A stretch of DNA of 64,000 bases, from the NCBI GenBank assembly GCA_945898195.1, contig CAMDHM010000001.1:157647-221646 (forward strand), written 5' to 3'. Each line of letters opens with the position of its first letter. Within the stretch, counting starts at the first letter, position 1. Made by a program: the position numbers and the translations under genes. The notes under the pieces were generated by a model that was not told the origin of the DNA, ran no database searches, and was given only the letters and a program-made list of their open reading frames with translations. Shown here piece by piece: positions 33,851-41,368 of the stretch. Source of the stretch: Pseudobacteriovorax antillogorgiicola. GTDB lineage: Bacteria; Bdellovibrionota_B; Oligoflexia; Oligoflexales; RGVZ01.

Positions 33851-34939
33851 TTAACGTCCGGCGGCCATAACTGACAAAAGGTCAGCAAGCCGTTCGAGAT
33901 CACCCATGGTGTCAAATGATCCCGCCCCATGCACGGCCCCTGGCATTCCCCATACGACTGAGGAGTCGCGGTCTTGGATGATGACAGCTCCGCCCCCTTT
34001 CTTGATTGCCTGGCTGCCTGTCAGCCCATCCTCTCCCATGCCGGTCAGAACAAATCCAAGGGTGCTTCGCCCATAAATATGAGCGGCCGACTCAAAGATA
34101 AAATCAACCGATGGCCGCACAGAATTGCGCTTAGGGCCGTGATCCAAGTGAATGACTACCTCTCCAAAGTCCTGGACCAGGCGCATGTGATAATCGCCGG
34201 GAGCGACGTAAACATGACCCGCCTTGATGGCCTCGCCCGGGCGGCCTTCTGAGGCCTTTAATCCGCTCACCATTTGAATCCTGGCGGCGAGAGATTCGGT
34301 AAAACCAGGCGGCATGTGCTGGACGATTAAGATTGGGACATGGCTTCGCCCTTTTACGCGGCTAAAGACAACTTCAAGCGCAGCGGGACCGCCTGTCGAA
34401 CAACCAATGACGATAACCTTGGGACGAAACGTTTCAAAATTGACTTTGATTGCTGGCGTGAGCGTTTTAGGCACTGATCGCGGTGGCTCAATAGGTGGTT
34501 CGAAGTCCCTGGCTGGGTTGCCTCCGCCAAATAACGAGATTTTCTCGAGAACACCCCGAACCTGGATAATAAATCGCTTAAAGTCATCGTCCGTACTCTT
34601 GCCCGCGATGCCCGGTGACTCGAGAAAGTGCAGACGGCCACTTTTTAGGCGGAGGACAGATTCCCTTGCATTGACCATCGGCGTGCGTGACAAGACAATC
34701 AAATGGGTGGTGAAGCCGCGCAAATCCAGTTCATTAAATAATTCAATGTCGGACATATCGGGCAGATTACTCTCGGCCACCATGACATCAATGCTGCCAT
34801 GCTCCAGCATTTGAAGGGCGATTCTACCGGTCGCCGCAATTTTTGGAATGTCAGCGTTCAAGGTCGCCTCAAGAGCTTCCCTGACCCGCACGCGTAATTC
34901 AACGGAAGCTGCAGCAATAAGTGTATTCAGTGGGCGCAA
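33851..34939 (-). CDS. cheB: chemotaxis methylesterase CheB with degenerate receiver
   Basis: Receptor methylesterase/deamidase, 362 aa. The C-terminal domain is intact: Ser in VIVIGCSTGGPAALEVV, His in IVQHMPPGFTESLA, and Asp in LTGMGEDGLTG. The N-terminal about 120 residues keep the length and hydrophobic pattern of a receiver domain. However, the acidic pair is replaced by Ala-Ala (LIAAAS where LVVDDS is usual), the phosphoacceptor is Glu56 (DVMVAESNLP), and the conserved Lys after strand 5 is Glu (FLESPG). Phosphorylation therefore looks impossible. The linker is Pro-rich. Start is TTG, four bases after the mcp stop. Glu56 might mimic phosphorylation and leave the esterase always on (inference). 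Confidence 0.92.
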   Translation of the reverse strand: MRPLNTLIAAASVELRVRVREALEATLNADIPKIAATGRIALQMLEHGSIDVMVAESNLPDMSDIELFNELDLRGFTTHLIVLSRTPMVNARESVLRLKSGRLHFLESPGIAGKSTDDDFKRFIIQVRGVLEKISLFGGGNPARDFEPPIEPPRSVPKTLTPAIKVNFETFRPKVIVIGCSTGGPAALEVVFSRVKGRSHVPILIVQHMPPGFTESLAARIQMVSGLKASEGRPGEAIKAGHVYVAPGDYHMRLVQDFGEVVIHLDHGPKRNSVRPSVDFIFESAAHIYGRSTLGFVLTGMGEDGLTGSQAIKKGGGAVIIQDRDSSVVWGMPGAVHGAGSFDTMGDLERLADLLSVMAAGR

Positions 34940-34942
34940 GTG

Positions 34943-36880
34943 TCACACCTGTACCTTTTGCACAAGTTCGCGCAGGCTATCTGCCAGTTGAGCCAATTGT
35001 TTGGCGGCCGTCATACACTGTGACGCGCCAGTGCTGGTTTGACTTGAAGCCTCCGAGACGGCCTTAATGTTTCGCGTGATGCTGCTCACCCCTTTTGCCG
35101 AGTCCTGGACGACACGGCTCATTTCTGTGGTCGTCGCCTGCTGTTCCTCGACCGATGCGGCGATGGCACCCGCAATATTATTTAGTTTTTCAATGCTAAT
35201 GGCGATGGTCGCGATGGCTTCAACAGCTGCGCCCGTATCCCGCTGAATCGCATTGATTTTGCCAGTGATTTCCTCTGTCGCCCGTGCCGTCTGCTTCGCC
35301 AATTCTTTAACCTCGTTGGCAACGACGGCAAATCCGCGTCCGGCTTCTCCGGCTCGCGCCGCCTCAATGGTCGCATTCAATGCAAGGAGGTTCGTCTGTT
35401 GCGCGATCGAACTGATGACTTTGATGACGTTGCCGATCTCTTGGCTGCTCTGGCCAAGTTGGGCGATCGTGTCGTTGGTCATGTGCGCTTGTTTTAGCGT
35501 TGCATTTGACATGGCAGAGGCTTCGCTGGCATTTCGCGCAATTTCCTTGATGGCTGCATTCATTTCCTCGCTGTTTGTTGCGACAGCGTCAACTCCGCGG
35601 GAGATTTCCTCCGAGGCGCCGGCAGCAGATACCGCTTCTCGATTGGTTTCCTCTGCGTTTTTGGACATTTCACTTGCGGTGGCGTTTAATTCCGATGCTG
35701 CAGCTGCCAATTGAGTTGAGGCCTCGTTCAAGTTGGCCACAAGGGTTACGCGATCCGTGATGAGATCCCACGTCACCATCGGTCCAATATATTTGTTGTC
35801 GCTGTCAAATACTGGACTTGCAAGGAGGTGGAGTGTCTCAGTAGCAAGTTTGATTTGGGCTTTATGCGGTAGGTTTTTCGGGTCGGCCACAATTTTCTGA
35901 ATCCGTTTTGGATCCTTGTGGAAGATGTCGATTTTCTCGCCAAGCAAGCGGTCGACAGATCGCGGAAGGAGGTTTTCGATTTTCCGCAGAGTACGGTTGC
36001 TCGCCTGATTCATGTAAACCAGAGTGAAGTCCAGATCCGCGAGGAGGGTGTTAACGGGTGACAGCTCCACCATTGCCGCAAATTTAACCATTGCCGTTTC
36101 GGTTTCAAGTTTTTTGGTGACGATATCCCAGGTGATCATAGTCCCTGTGTGGTTGCCGTTACCATCAACCGTCGCCGAGGCGAGAAGATCAAGTTTCTCT
36201 GGGCCGACGGCGATCACGGCACGATGCGGCAAATTGCGGCGGTCTGCGAGAAGTCTCGCTTGATGGTCTGGATTTTTGTGAAATACGTCGATTTTGGAAC
36301 CCGGGATCTTATCGATCGAAATGGTAAGGTATTTTTCCAGGCGTTTGAGTGTTTCCCGGCTTGCAGGGTTCATGTACGTAACCGTGCGATCGAGATCACA
36401 GCTCATAATATTGACGGGAGCATTTTCCAGCATGGAGAGCATCTCGGCCAATTTTGATTGGGCCGAATCATTTTGAGTTGTGACATCCATCGTGATGACG
36501 GTACTGATGTGTTTCCCGTCCGAGTTAATGATCGGATTTGCCTGTAGAACGACCTTCTCGCCCTTGACGTCAATTCGTGTTTTATAGGGCATCTGTTTTG
36601 AATTGGAGAGCCCTTTGCGATCAGCTTGCGACAAAGCTTCGAATACCTCTAGACTAGCGCCAACCACGTCGTCTGCGCGCAGTCCGAGGCGATCCTCCAT
36701 TTTGCGAAATGTGCTCAAAGTAAATGGGTTGGCGTAGGTGATCGTTAAATCGCGATCGCATAGCATCAGGTTGACAGGCGCATAATGTGCAAGTGGCATC
36801 TGTTCCGCAACGACGGCTAGTCCCTCCACGGTTCCTTCGCCCAATTGCCCAGCCGCTTTGATTCTATGGTTATCTGACAT
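34943..36880 (-). CDS. soluble methyl-accepting chemotaxis protein with three PAS-like domains
   Basis: A 645-aa chemoreceptor with no membrane segment, so cytoplasmic. Three tandem PAS-like modules occupy residues about 25-140, 140-265 and 265-385. Each opens with a similar phrase ([57 protein letters not shown]), and the last two continue with DVFHKNP or DIFHKDP and NLPH. The signalling domain follows, with the conserved hairpin tip [20 protein letters not shown] then [15 protein letters not shown]. The repeated PAS modules suggest internal sensing of redox, haem or a small ligand; no cofactor-binding residue could be assigned. GGAG lies well placed before ATG 36880. Confidence 0.93.
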   Translation of the reverse strand: MSDNHRIKAAGQLGEGTVEGLAVVAEQMPLAHYAPVNLMLCDRDLTITYANPFTLSTFRKMEDRLGLRADDVVGASLEVFEALSQADRKGLSNSKQMPYKTRIDVKGEKVVLQANPIINSDGKHISTVITMDVTTQNDSAQSKLAEMLSMLENAPVNIMSCDLDRTVTYMNPASRETLKRLEKYLTISIDKIPGSKIDVFHKNPDHQARLLADRRNLPHRAVIAVGPEKLDLLASATVDGNGNHTGTMITWDIVTKKLETETAMVKFAAMVELSPVNTLLADLDFTLVYMNQASNRTLRKIENLLPRSVDRLLGEKIDIFHKDPKRIQKIVADPKNLPHKAQIKLATETLHLLASPVFDSDNKYIGPMVTWDLITDRVTLVANLNEASTQLAAAASELNATASEMSKNAEETNREAVSAAGASEEISRGVDAVATNSEEMNAAIKEIARNASEASAMSNATLKQAHMTNDTIAQLGQSSQEIGNVIKVISSIAQQTNLLALNATIEAARAGEAGRGFAVVANEVKELAKQTARATEEITGKINAIQRDTGAAVEAIATIAISIEKLNNIAGAIAASVEEQQATTTEMSRVVQDSAKGVSSITRNIKAVSEASSQTSTGASQCMTAAKQLAQLADSLRELVQKVQV

Positions 36881-36919
36881 TGCGAACTCCTTGCTTCCGG
36901 CTTTTCCGGGGTGATTGAT

Positions 36920-37420
36920 CTATTGCGCACTTGCCGCATTTATTTTTTCGAAAATATGATCTACGTCGATAATCGAGAGGATTTGATTCGGCATTTTGTA
37001 GACACCAGCCAAGAAGCTCCTTACGGCCTCAAGTGTATTTGCTGGTGGATGTTCCATCTGCGTTGCGTCCATCTCGAGGACATCCCCGATTTCGTCAGCT
37101 TGCAGCGAAATTAGCGTGCTCCCGCTTTCGCAAATAACGTTCATCAATGCCGTTGCATCAGGGCAACCGATATTAAAGAGCCGGTGAATCCCTATTGCCG
37201 TGACTACCTGACCTCTTAGGTTTAGGAGTCCGTGAACATACGGGATGGCAAGCGGCACGCTCGTCAGGGGGAGGGGGCGAACCACCTCCCTAACTCGCAT
37301 CACGGGTACACCGTAGAGGTGACCACCGACGATGAAAGTTGTGTATTGCGTCTGTTTTGAAGAAAAGGTCGGGCGTCCTTGGCGCGTCAGGTTTGACTGC
37401 GGTGATGGTTCAACATTCAT
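36920..37420 (-). CDS. cheW: chemotaxis adaptor CheW
   Basis: Adaptor that couples receptor and CheA kinase. About 166 aa from ATG 37420, preceded by GAGGAC; a longer frame from 37480 lacks a site. After a short Gln/Ser-rich leader the CheW fold is clear: YTTFIVGGHLYGVPVMRVREV, then YVHGLLNLRGQVVTAIGIHR (G-x-x-N-L-R-G is the signature), and a C-terminal helix with ILSIIDVDHIFEK. It is the first gene of the minus-strand chemotaxis set and diverges from cheA. Confidence 0.93.
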   Translation of the reverse strand: MNVEPSPQSNLTRQGRPTFSSKQTQYTTFIVGGHLYGVPVMRVREVVRPLPLTSVPLAIPYVHGLLNLRGQVVTAIGIHRLFNIGCPDATALMNVICESGSTLISLQADEIGDVLEMDATQMEHPPANTLEAVRSFLAGVYKMPNQILSIIDVDHIFEKINAASAQ

Positions 37421-37534
37421 GAGCGGTCCTCGGTGAGGATAAAATTTTCTTCGGAAAGTTTGTTTTCTAATGCTAGGCATCGCTGCGTAAAATTTGCAAA
37501 TTTTGACAGTTGTGTGCGCTTTTTTTTTGTGTAT

Positions 37535-37590
37535 GAGCTCGCTAAAATCGTGCTTGAGTTCGCTATATTTTGCGCCTGAGATACGCTAAG
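37535..37590 (+). promoter_or_regulatory. three spaced repeats in the cheW-cheA divergent region
   Basis: The 242-bp region between cheW and cheA contains GAGCTCGCTAAAAT at 37535, GAGTTCGCTATATT at 37556 and GAGATACGCTAAGT at 37578. The copies lie 21 and 22 bases apart, about two helical turns, on one strand. The third has one extra base before CGCTA. They look like sites for a DNA-binding regulator. A TTGACA box lies at 37503-37508, but no well-spaced -10 box follows, so the promoter is unclear. Confidence 0.35.
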
Positions 37591-37662
37591 TATTGGCGGA
37601 GATTTTCCGATGATTGCGCAGGTCTCGGTCATGGAAGAACTCATTGTGCGATGGAGAATAAA

Positions 37663-39447
37663 ATGTCAGCAAAATTTAAGGTCGCTGTTTGGTCAGGTGA
37701 TTCGTCGTTGCGCGGGCTTGCGGCAGACCTTTGTAGCAGTGGTAAATGCGCGACAATTTCGGTGGATGGAATGCCTGAAATTGCATTGCTCATTCGGGAC
37801 AATCCCGCTGATGTGGTTGGTTGTGTGATGGATTTTAGAAACAACATTCAGTTTCAAAAAAATCCGGTTGCGTTGGTGAAAGACCTGATGGAATTAAAGG
37901 TTCAAGAAAGGATGACACCATTCCTTGTGGTGGTTTCTGATCAGGCGTCCGCAGTCCATTTTGATGCAGAAGCAGGTCGTTTGTTGTCGTTGAATGTGAT
38001 TGTTGTAACGCCGTCAATGGAGGCCTCGGCACTTGTGTCGGAGTCATTGAGTGCGATTTCTGATCGGATTGCTCAGATTGAAGAAAGAATTTCGTTGGAG
38101 CAGGCATTTATCGAAGAGGCAAATGCCCTGGTCGAGGAGGTTGAGCCATTGATTTTGTCGCTGGAGCAAAATCCTGGAAACGTTGAAGCTTTGAATATTG
38201 TTTTTAGGAACATTCACACAATAAAGGGTTCAAGTGGTTTTTTTGATTCAAACCCCATTCCCGAATTTTTACATTGCTTTGAAGATGTCTTGTCCAAGAT
38301 GAAATCTGGGAAGTTTCCGGTTTCACCGGCTTATGTGACAGTCATGCTTAAGGCGCTTGATGTGACAAGGCAGATGCTCGATGCGTTGCGTAGTCATGTG
38401 CAATGGGAGGGATCTATTTCCGAGGCCATTAAAATGTTTGACGTTGAGGCTGAGGCGGCGCTGGCGGACTCTCCCGAGAGTGCACCGGCAATCGATTCGG
38501 GGCGTGACTTGGCTAGGGATTTGGATGAGACAAAAGCTGGGATGAAAACCCGTGAGGCGATTCAGGTTCCGGTTCAGATGCTCGATGAGTTTATGGAACT
38601 CAGTGGTGAGATCACGGTTATTCGGAACATGGTTAATAAGTTGGTGCGAGTCATCGAAAAGGAAACCCCAGGTAATCGTAATGTATCGCTCCTTGGGGAA
38701 TTGTTGGACGAAATGCATAAGATAAATAGCAGCGTTCAGGGCCGACTGACCGAATTGCGAAAGGTGCCAGCCGGGAAGATTTTAAAGCCCCTTCCGCGCG
38801 CCGTGCGTGAGCTTAGCAAGTCTCTGGGAAAACAGATTGAACTTAAATTAGATGGCGAAGGGCTCCGGCTTGACACGGCCGTGGCTCAGGTGCTTGGGGA
38901 GAGCCTTGTTCATCTTGTTCGCAATGCAATGGATCACGGGATTGAGCTTCCTAGCGATCGTCTGGCCTCTGGGAAGAGTGCAAAAGGTTGTCTGGAGGTT
39001 TTATTGCGCGAGGACGGCGAAGAAGTTTTTGCTGTGGTCCGAGATGATGGTTGGGGGATTGACACTGCTAAAATCAAAAAACAGCTGCTTGCTGGCGGTA
39101 AAATTTTGGAGTCTGAGGTTCTCGGGTTCAGTGAGGTCCGGTTACACTCGATGATTTTTGAGCCTGGGTTTAGCACGGCGGCGCAGGTTACCGGAATTTC
39201 GGGCCGCGGTGTTGGGTTGGACATGGTGAAGAGTTCCGTGGAGAAGCTGGGTGGGCGGATAGAGATTGAAAGCAAGTGGAAGGTGGGTACGTCGTTTACG
39301 CTGCGTTTGCCAATTCCAAAGTCGGTATTAATTGTTAGTTCTTTGCTGGTTCAGGCCGAGCGTCCGGGCTTTTCTGGTGTCGCTCATTTGTATTTTTGGC
39401 GTTGTGGGGCTATCTGCGACCTCTGCCGTTTCGTTGTCTGCCGCTGA
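37663..39447 (+). CDS. cheA: chemotaxis histidine kinase CheA, CheW-binding domain lost or frameshifted
   Basis: Chemotaxis kinase, 594 aa from ATG 37663. Order: an N-terminal receiver-like region without clear phosphoacceptor (1-135), an HPt domain with His185 in FRNIHTIKGSSGFF, a dimerisation helix pair, and a GHKL kinase domain (HLVRNAMDHGIELPSDRL, RDDGWGIDTAKIKKQ, ISGRGVGLDMVKSSV, GTSFTLRLPIPKS). The C-terminal P5 domain that binds CheW is absent. After SLLVQAERPGF the frame runs into 28 unrelated Cys- and aromatic-rich residues. Reading one base further on, from about 39372, gives SLICIFGVVGLS, which resembles the first P5 strand, so a +1 frameshift is likely. As it stands, coupling to CheW should fail. 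No cheY is nearby. Confidence 0.88.
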   Translation: MSAKFKVAVWSGDSSLRGLAADLCSSGKCATISVDGMPEIALLIRDNPADVVGCVMDFRNNIQFQKNPVALVKDLMELKVQERMTPFLVVVSDQASAVHFDAEAGRLLSLNVIVVTPSMEASALVSESLSAISDRIAQIEERISLEQAFIEEANALVEEVEPLILSLEQNPGNVEALNIVFRNIHTIKGSSGFFDSNPIPEFLHCFEDVLSKMKSGKFPVSPAYVTVMLKALDVTRQMLDALRSHVQWEGSISEAIKMFDVEAEAALADSPESAPAIDSGRDLARDLDETKAGMKTREAIQVPVQMLDEFMELSGEITVIRNMVNKLVRVIEKETPGNRNVSLLGELLDEMHKINSSVQGRLTELRKVPAGKILKPLPRAVRELSKSLGKQIELKLDGEGLRLDTAVAQVLGESLVHLVRNAMDHGIELPSDRLASGKSAKGCLEVLLREDGEEVFAVVRDDGWGIDTAKIKKQLLAGGKILESEVLGFSEVRLHSMIFEPGFSTAAQVTGISGRGVGLDMVKSSVEKLGGRIEIESKWKVGTSFTLRLPIPKSVLIVSSLLVQAERPGFSGVAHLYFWRCGAICDLCRFVVCR

Positions 39448-39799
39448 TTGGGGTTGGCCTGCGGAGGCGGTGGAGGGGTTTAATGAATTGTCCGGCGTTG
39501 ATGGGGTTAAGTTGGGAGGCCGCCCTTCAGCCTTTTCTCCTTCAAGTTTGAACGCCCTGCCGTTTGATCTTAGTTCCTATCTGAATCTTGTGTCCGAAGT
39601 TTTTCCAGTCCTAATCCCCGTTTTTGATCTTGCCTTGTCCTCACTCCCGCGCCTTGCCACAGGCCCTGTTTTTGGTGCTCATTCCGCGACCAGTCCGCCA
39701 GTTCGCATCTGACCCGTTACAGCTTCGTTTAAGAAGATTCCGACTTGTATGAACGAGTTTGGAAAACGAATCAGGTTGCCTTCATAAGGGGACTTTAGC
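39448..39799 (+). other. 352-bp gap after cheA: possible decayed P5 coding segment
   Basis: No intact gene. The +1 frame relative to cheA stays open from about 39372 to a TGA at 39710-39712. After a start resembling P5 (SVSLICIFGVVGLS) it becomes Ser/Pro/Leu-rich and no longer matches the P5 domain. Read alone, the frame starts with TTG at 39332 and has a signal-peptide-like beginning but no ribosome-binding site, so I do not call it as a gene. From 39713 to 39785 nothing is recognisable. AAGGGG at 39786-39791 is the ribosome-binding site for the SulP gene. Confidence 0.4.
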
Positions 39800-41368
39800 G
39801 TGACGAAACGCTCAAATATTATGAATGAAATTCGGACAGGGTTTTTGGTTTCAATCATTGCTCTTCCGCTATGCCTTGGCATTTCGATGGCCAGTGGCTT
39901 TCCGGCGGCAGCGGGCATTGTGACTGCAATCATCGGTGGGATTGTCGCCAGTCGGTTGGGTGGTTCGCCGCTCACGATCAAGGGGCCGGCGGCTGGTTTG
40001 ATTGTCATTGTGGTTGCTGGCGTGATGGAGCTTGGTGGTGGTTCGGCCTCAATTGGTTACTCAAGGATGCTGGCCGCGATCGTCGTTGCGGCAATGTTCC
40101 AAATTGGTTTTGGCGCCCTCCGGTTGGGGCGATTCAGCGCATTGATTCCGCCCTCTGTGGTGCATGGGATGCTGGCTGGCATCGGGGTCATTATTTTTGC
40201 CAAGCAGATTCACGTTTTGCTTGGTGCCGCTCCGATGGCCAAGTCCCCGCTGGCACTCATCATGGAGATTCCTCATTCCATTGCTAATCTGAATCCTGCC
40301 GTGGCGGGAATAGGGTTTTTAGCCTTGGCAGTTCTCGTCGGTTTCAATTACCTGCCAGTGCGGATCTCTGGGAAAGTCCCGCCTCAGCTCGTGGCCTTGG
40401 CCATAGCGATTCCAGTGGGGCTTTTGGTTGATTTTTCTCATGCCCACCAACTCGTGATTGCAGGCGGCCACGTTCAGGTCGGACCAGAATACTTGGTTCG
40501 CATGCCCGCGAGCATCATCGGATCGCTTGCGCGGCCCGATTGGAGTGCCTTGGTTAATCTGTCGACGTGGAAGTATGTTCTTCTTTTGGCTCTCATTGGC
40601 AGTGCGGAATCGCTTCTGACGGTTCAGGCTGTGGATGCGCTCGACCCCAAAAAACGTAAGTCTGACGTTGATGCAGACTTGATCGCGGTCGGAATTGGCA
40701 ATTTTCTTGCTGGGATCTGCGGTGGACTCCCTATGATTTCTGAGATTGTCCGTAGTTGCGCAAATATCGACAACGGCGCGCAGACCTCATGGTCGAATTT
40801 CTTCCACGGTATTTTTCTGGCCGCAGCCCTGTTCTTGATCCCTGGTTTACTGAATTCAATTCCCTTGACGGTCCTTGCTGGAATGTTGCTTGTGACGGCA
40901 TATCGTTTGGCGTCACCAAAGGAATTTGCGAAGGTATTTCGGATCGGTTCCGATCAGTTTGCTATTTTTGTTGTGACGATGGCGCTGACGGTGGGTGTTG
41001 ATTTGCTGGTCGGGGTTGTTGCTGGTGTCGTTTTGAAGATGTTGCTTCATATTGTTCGGGGATTGCGTTTGCGCGATTTTTTTAAGTCTGAAATTCAAGA
41101 ATCCATTGATGGGAATAAGCTGACCATCAATGTTCGAGGGTCTGCTGTCTTCTCCAACTATCTTGCGATTCAGAAATGTATTGAACTCGCTCCAGTGCTG
41201 ATCACTAGCATTCTGATCGACTTTTCCGGCTCCATATTTGTTGATCATACGACTCTGGAAAGGCTCCAAGGATTCAAGTGTTCCAATGGGCTTTGCTCCA
41301 TTGAATTGGTTGGGCTGGATAACCTGCGGGGCGTATCGTCGCATGAACTCGCAACCAGACGTGTCTGA
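39800..41368 (+). CDS. SulP-family anion transporter with STAS domain
   Basis: A 522-aa SulP/SLC26 transporter with about 12-14 membrane segments and a short C-terminal STAS domain. Family signature regions: IALPLCLGISMASGFPAAAG near the start and GPAAGLIVIVVAGVMELGG. The STAS part contains ITSILIDFSGSIFVDHTTLERL. The conserved loop SAESLLTVQAVDALDPKKRK is typical of bacterial bicarbonate- or sulfate-type SulP proteins. Position directly before dabA, with a 26-base overlap, makes bicarbonate the likeliest substrate (inference from context). Start is GTG at 39800, eight bases after AAGGGG. Confidence 0.88.
   Translation: MTKRSNIMNEIRTGFLVSIIALPLCLGISMASGFPAAAGIVTAIIGGIVASRLGGSPLTIKGPAAGLIVIVVAGVMELGGGSASIGYSRMLAAIVVAAMFQIGFGALRLGRFSALIPPSVVHGMLAGIGVIIFAKQIHVLLGAAPMAKSPLALIMEIPHSIANLNPAVAGIGFLALAVLVGFNYLPVRISGKVPPQLVALAIAIPVGLLVDFSHAHQLVIAGGHVQVGPEYLVRMPASIIGSLARPDWSALVNLSTWKYVLLLALIGSAESLLTVQAVDALDPKKRKSDVDADLIAVGIGNFLAGICGGLPMISEIVRSCANIDNGAQTSWSNFFHGIFLAAALFLIPGLLNSIPLTVLAGMLLVTAYRLASPKEFAKVFRIGSDQFAIFVVTMALTVGVDLLVGVVAGVVLKMLLHIVRGLRLRDFFKSEIQESIDGNKLTINVRGSAVFSNYLAIQKCIELAPVLITSILIDFSGSIFVDHTTLERLQGFKCSNGLCSIELVGLDNLRGVSSHELATRRV

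Noticed and set aside
39332..39712. A separate 126-aa secreted protein after cheA
   Set aside because: The TTG start lies deep inside cheA without a ribosome-binding site, and its first strand resembles the missing CheA P5 domain. Better explained as frameshifted cheA sequence.
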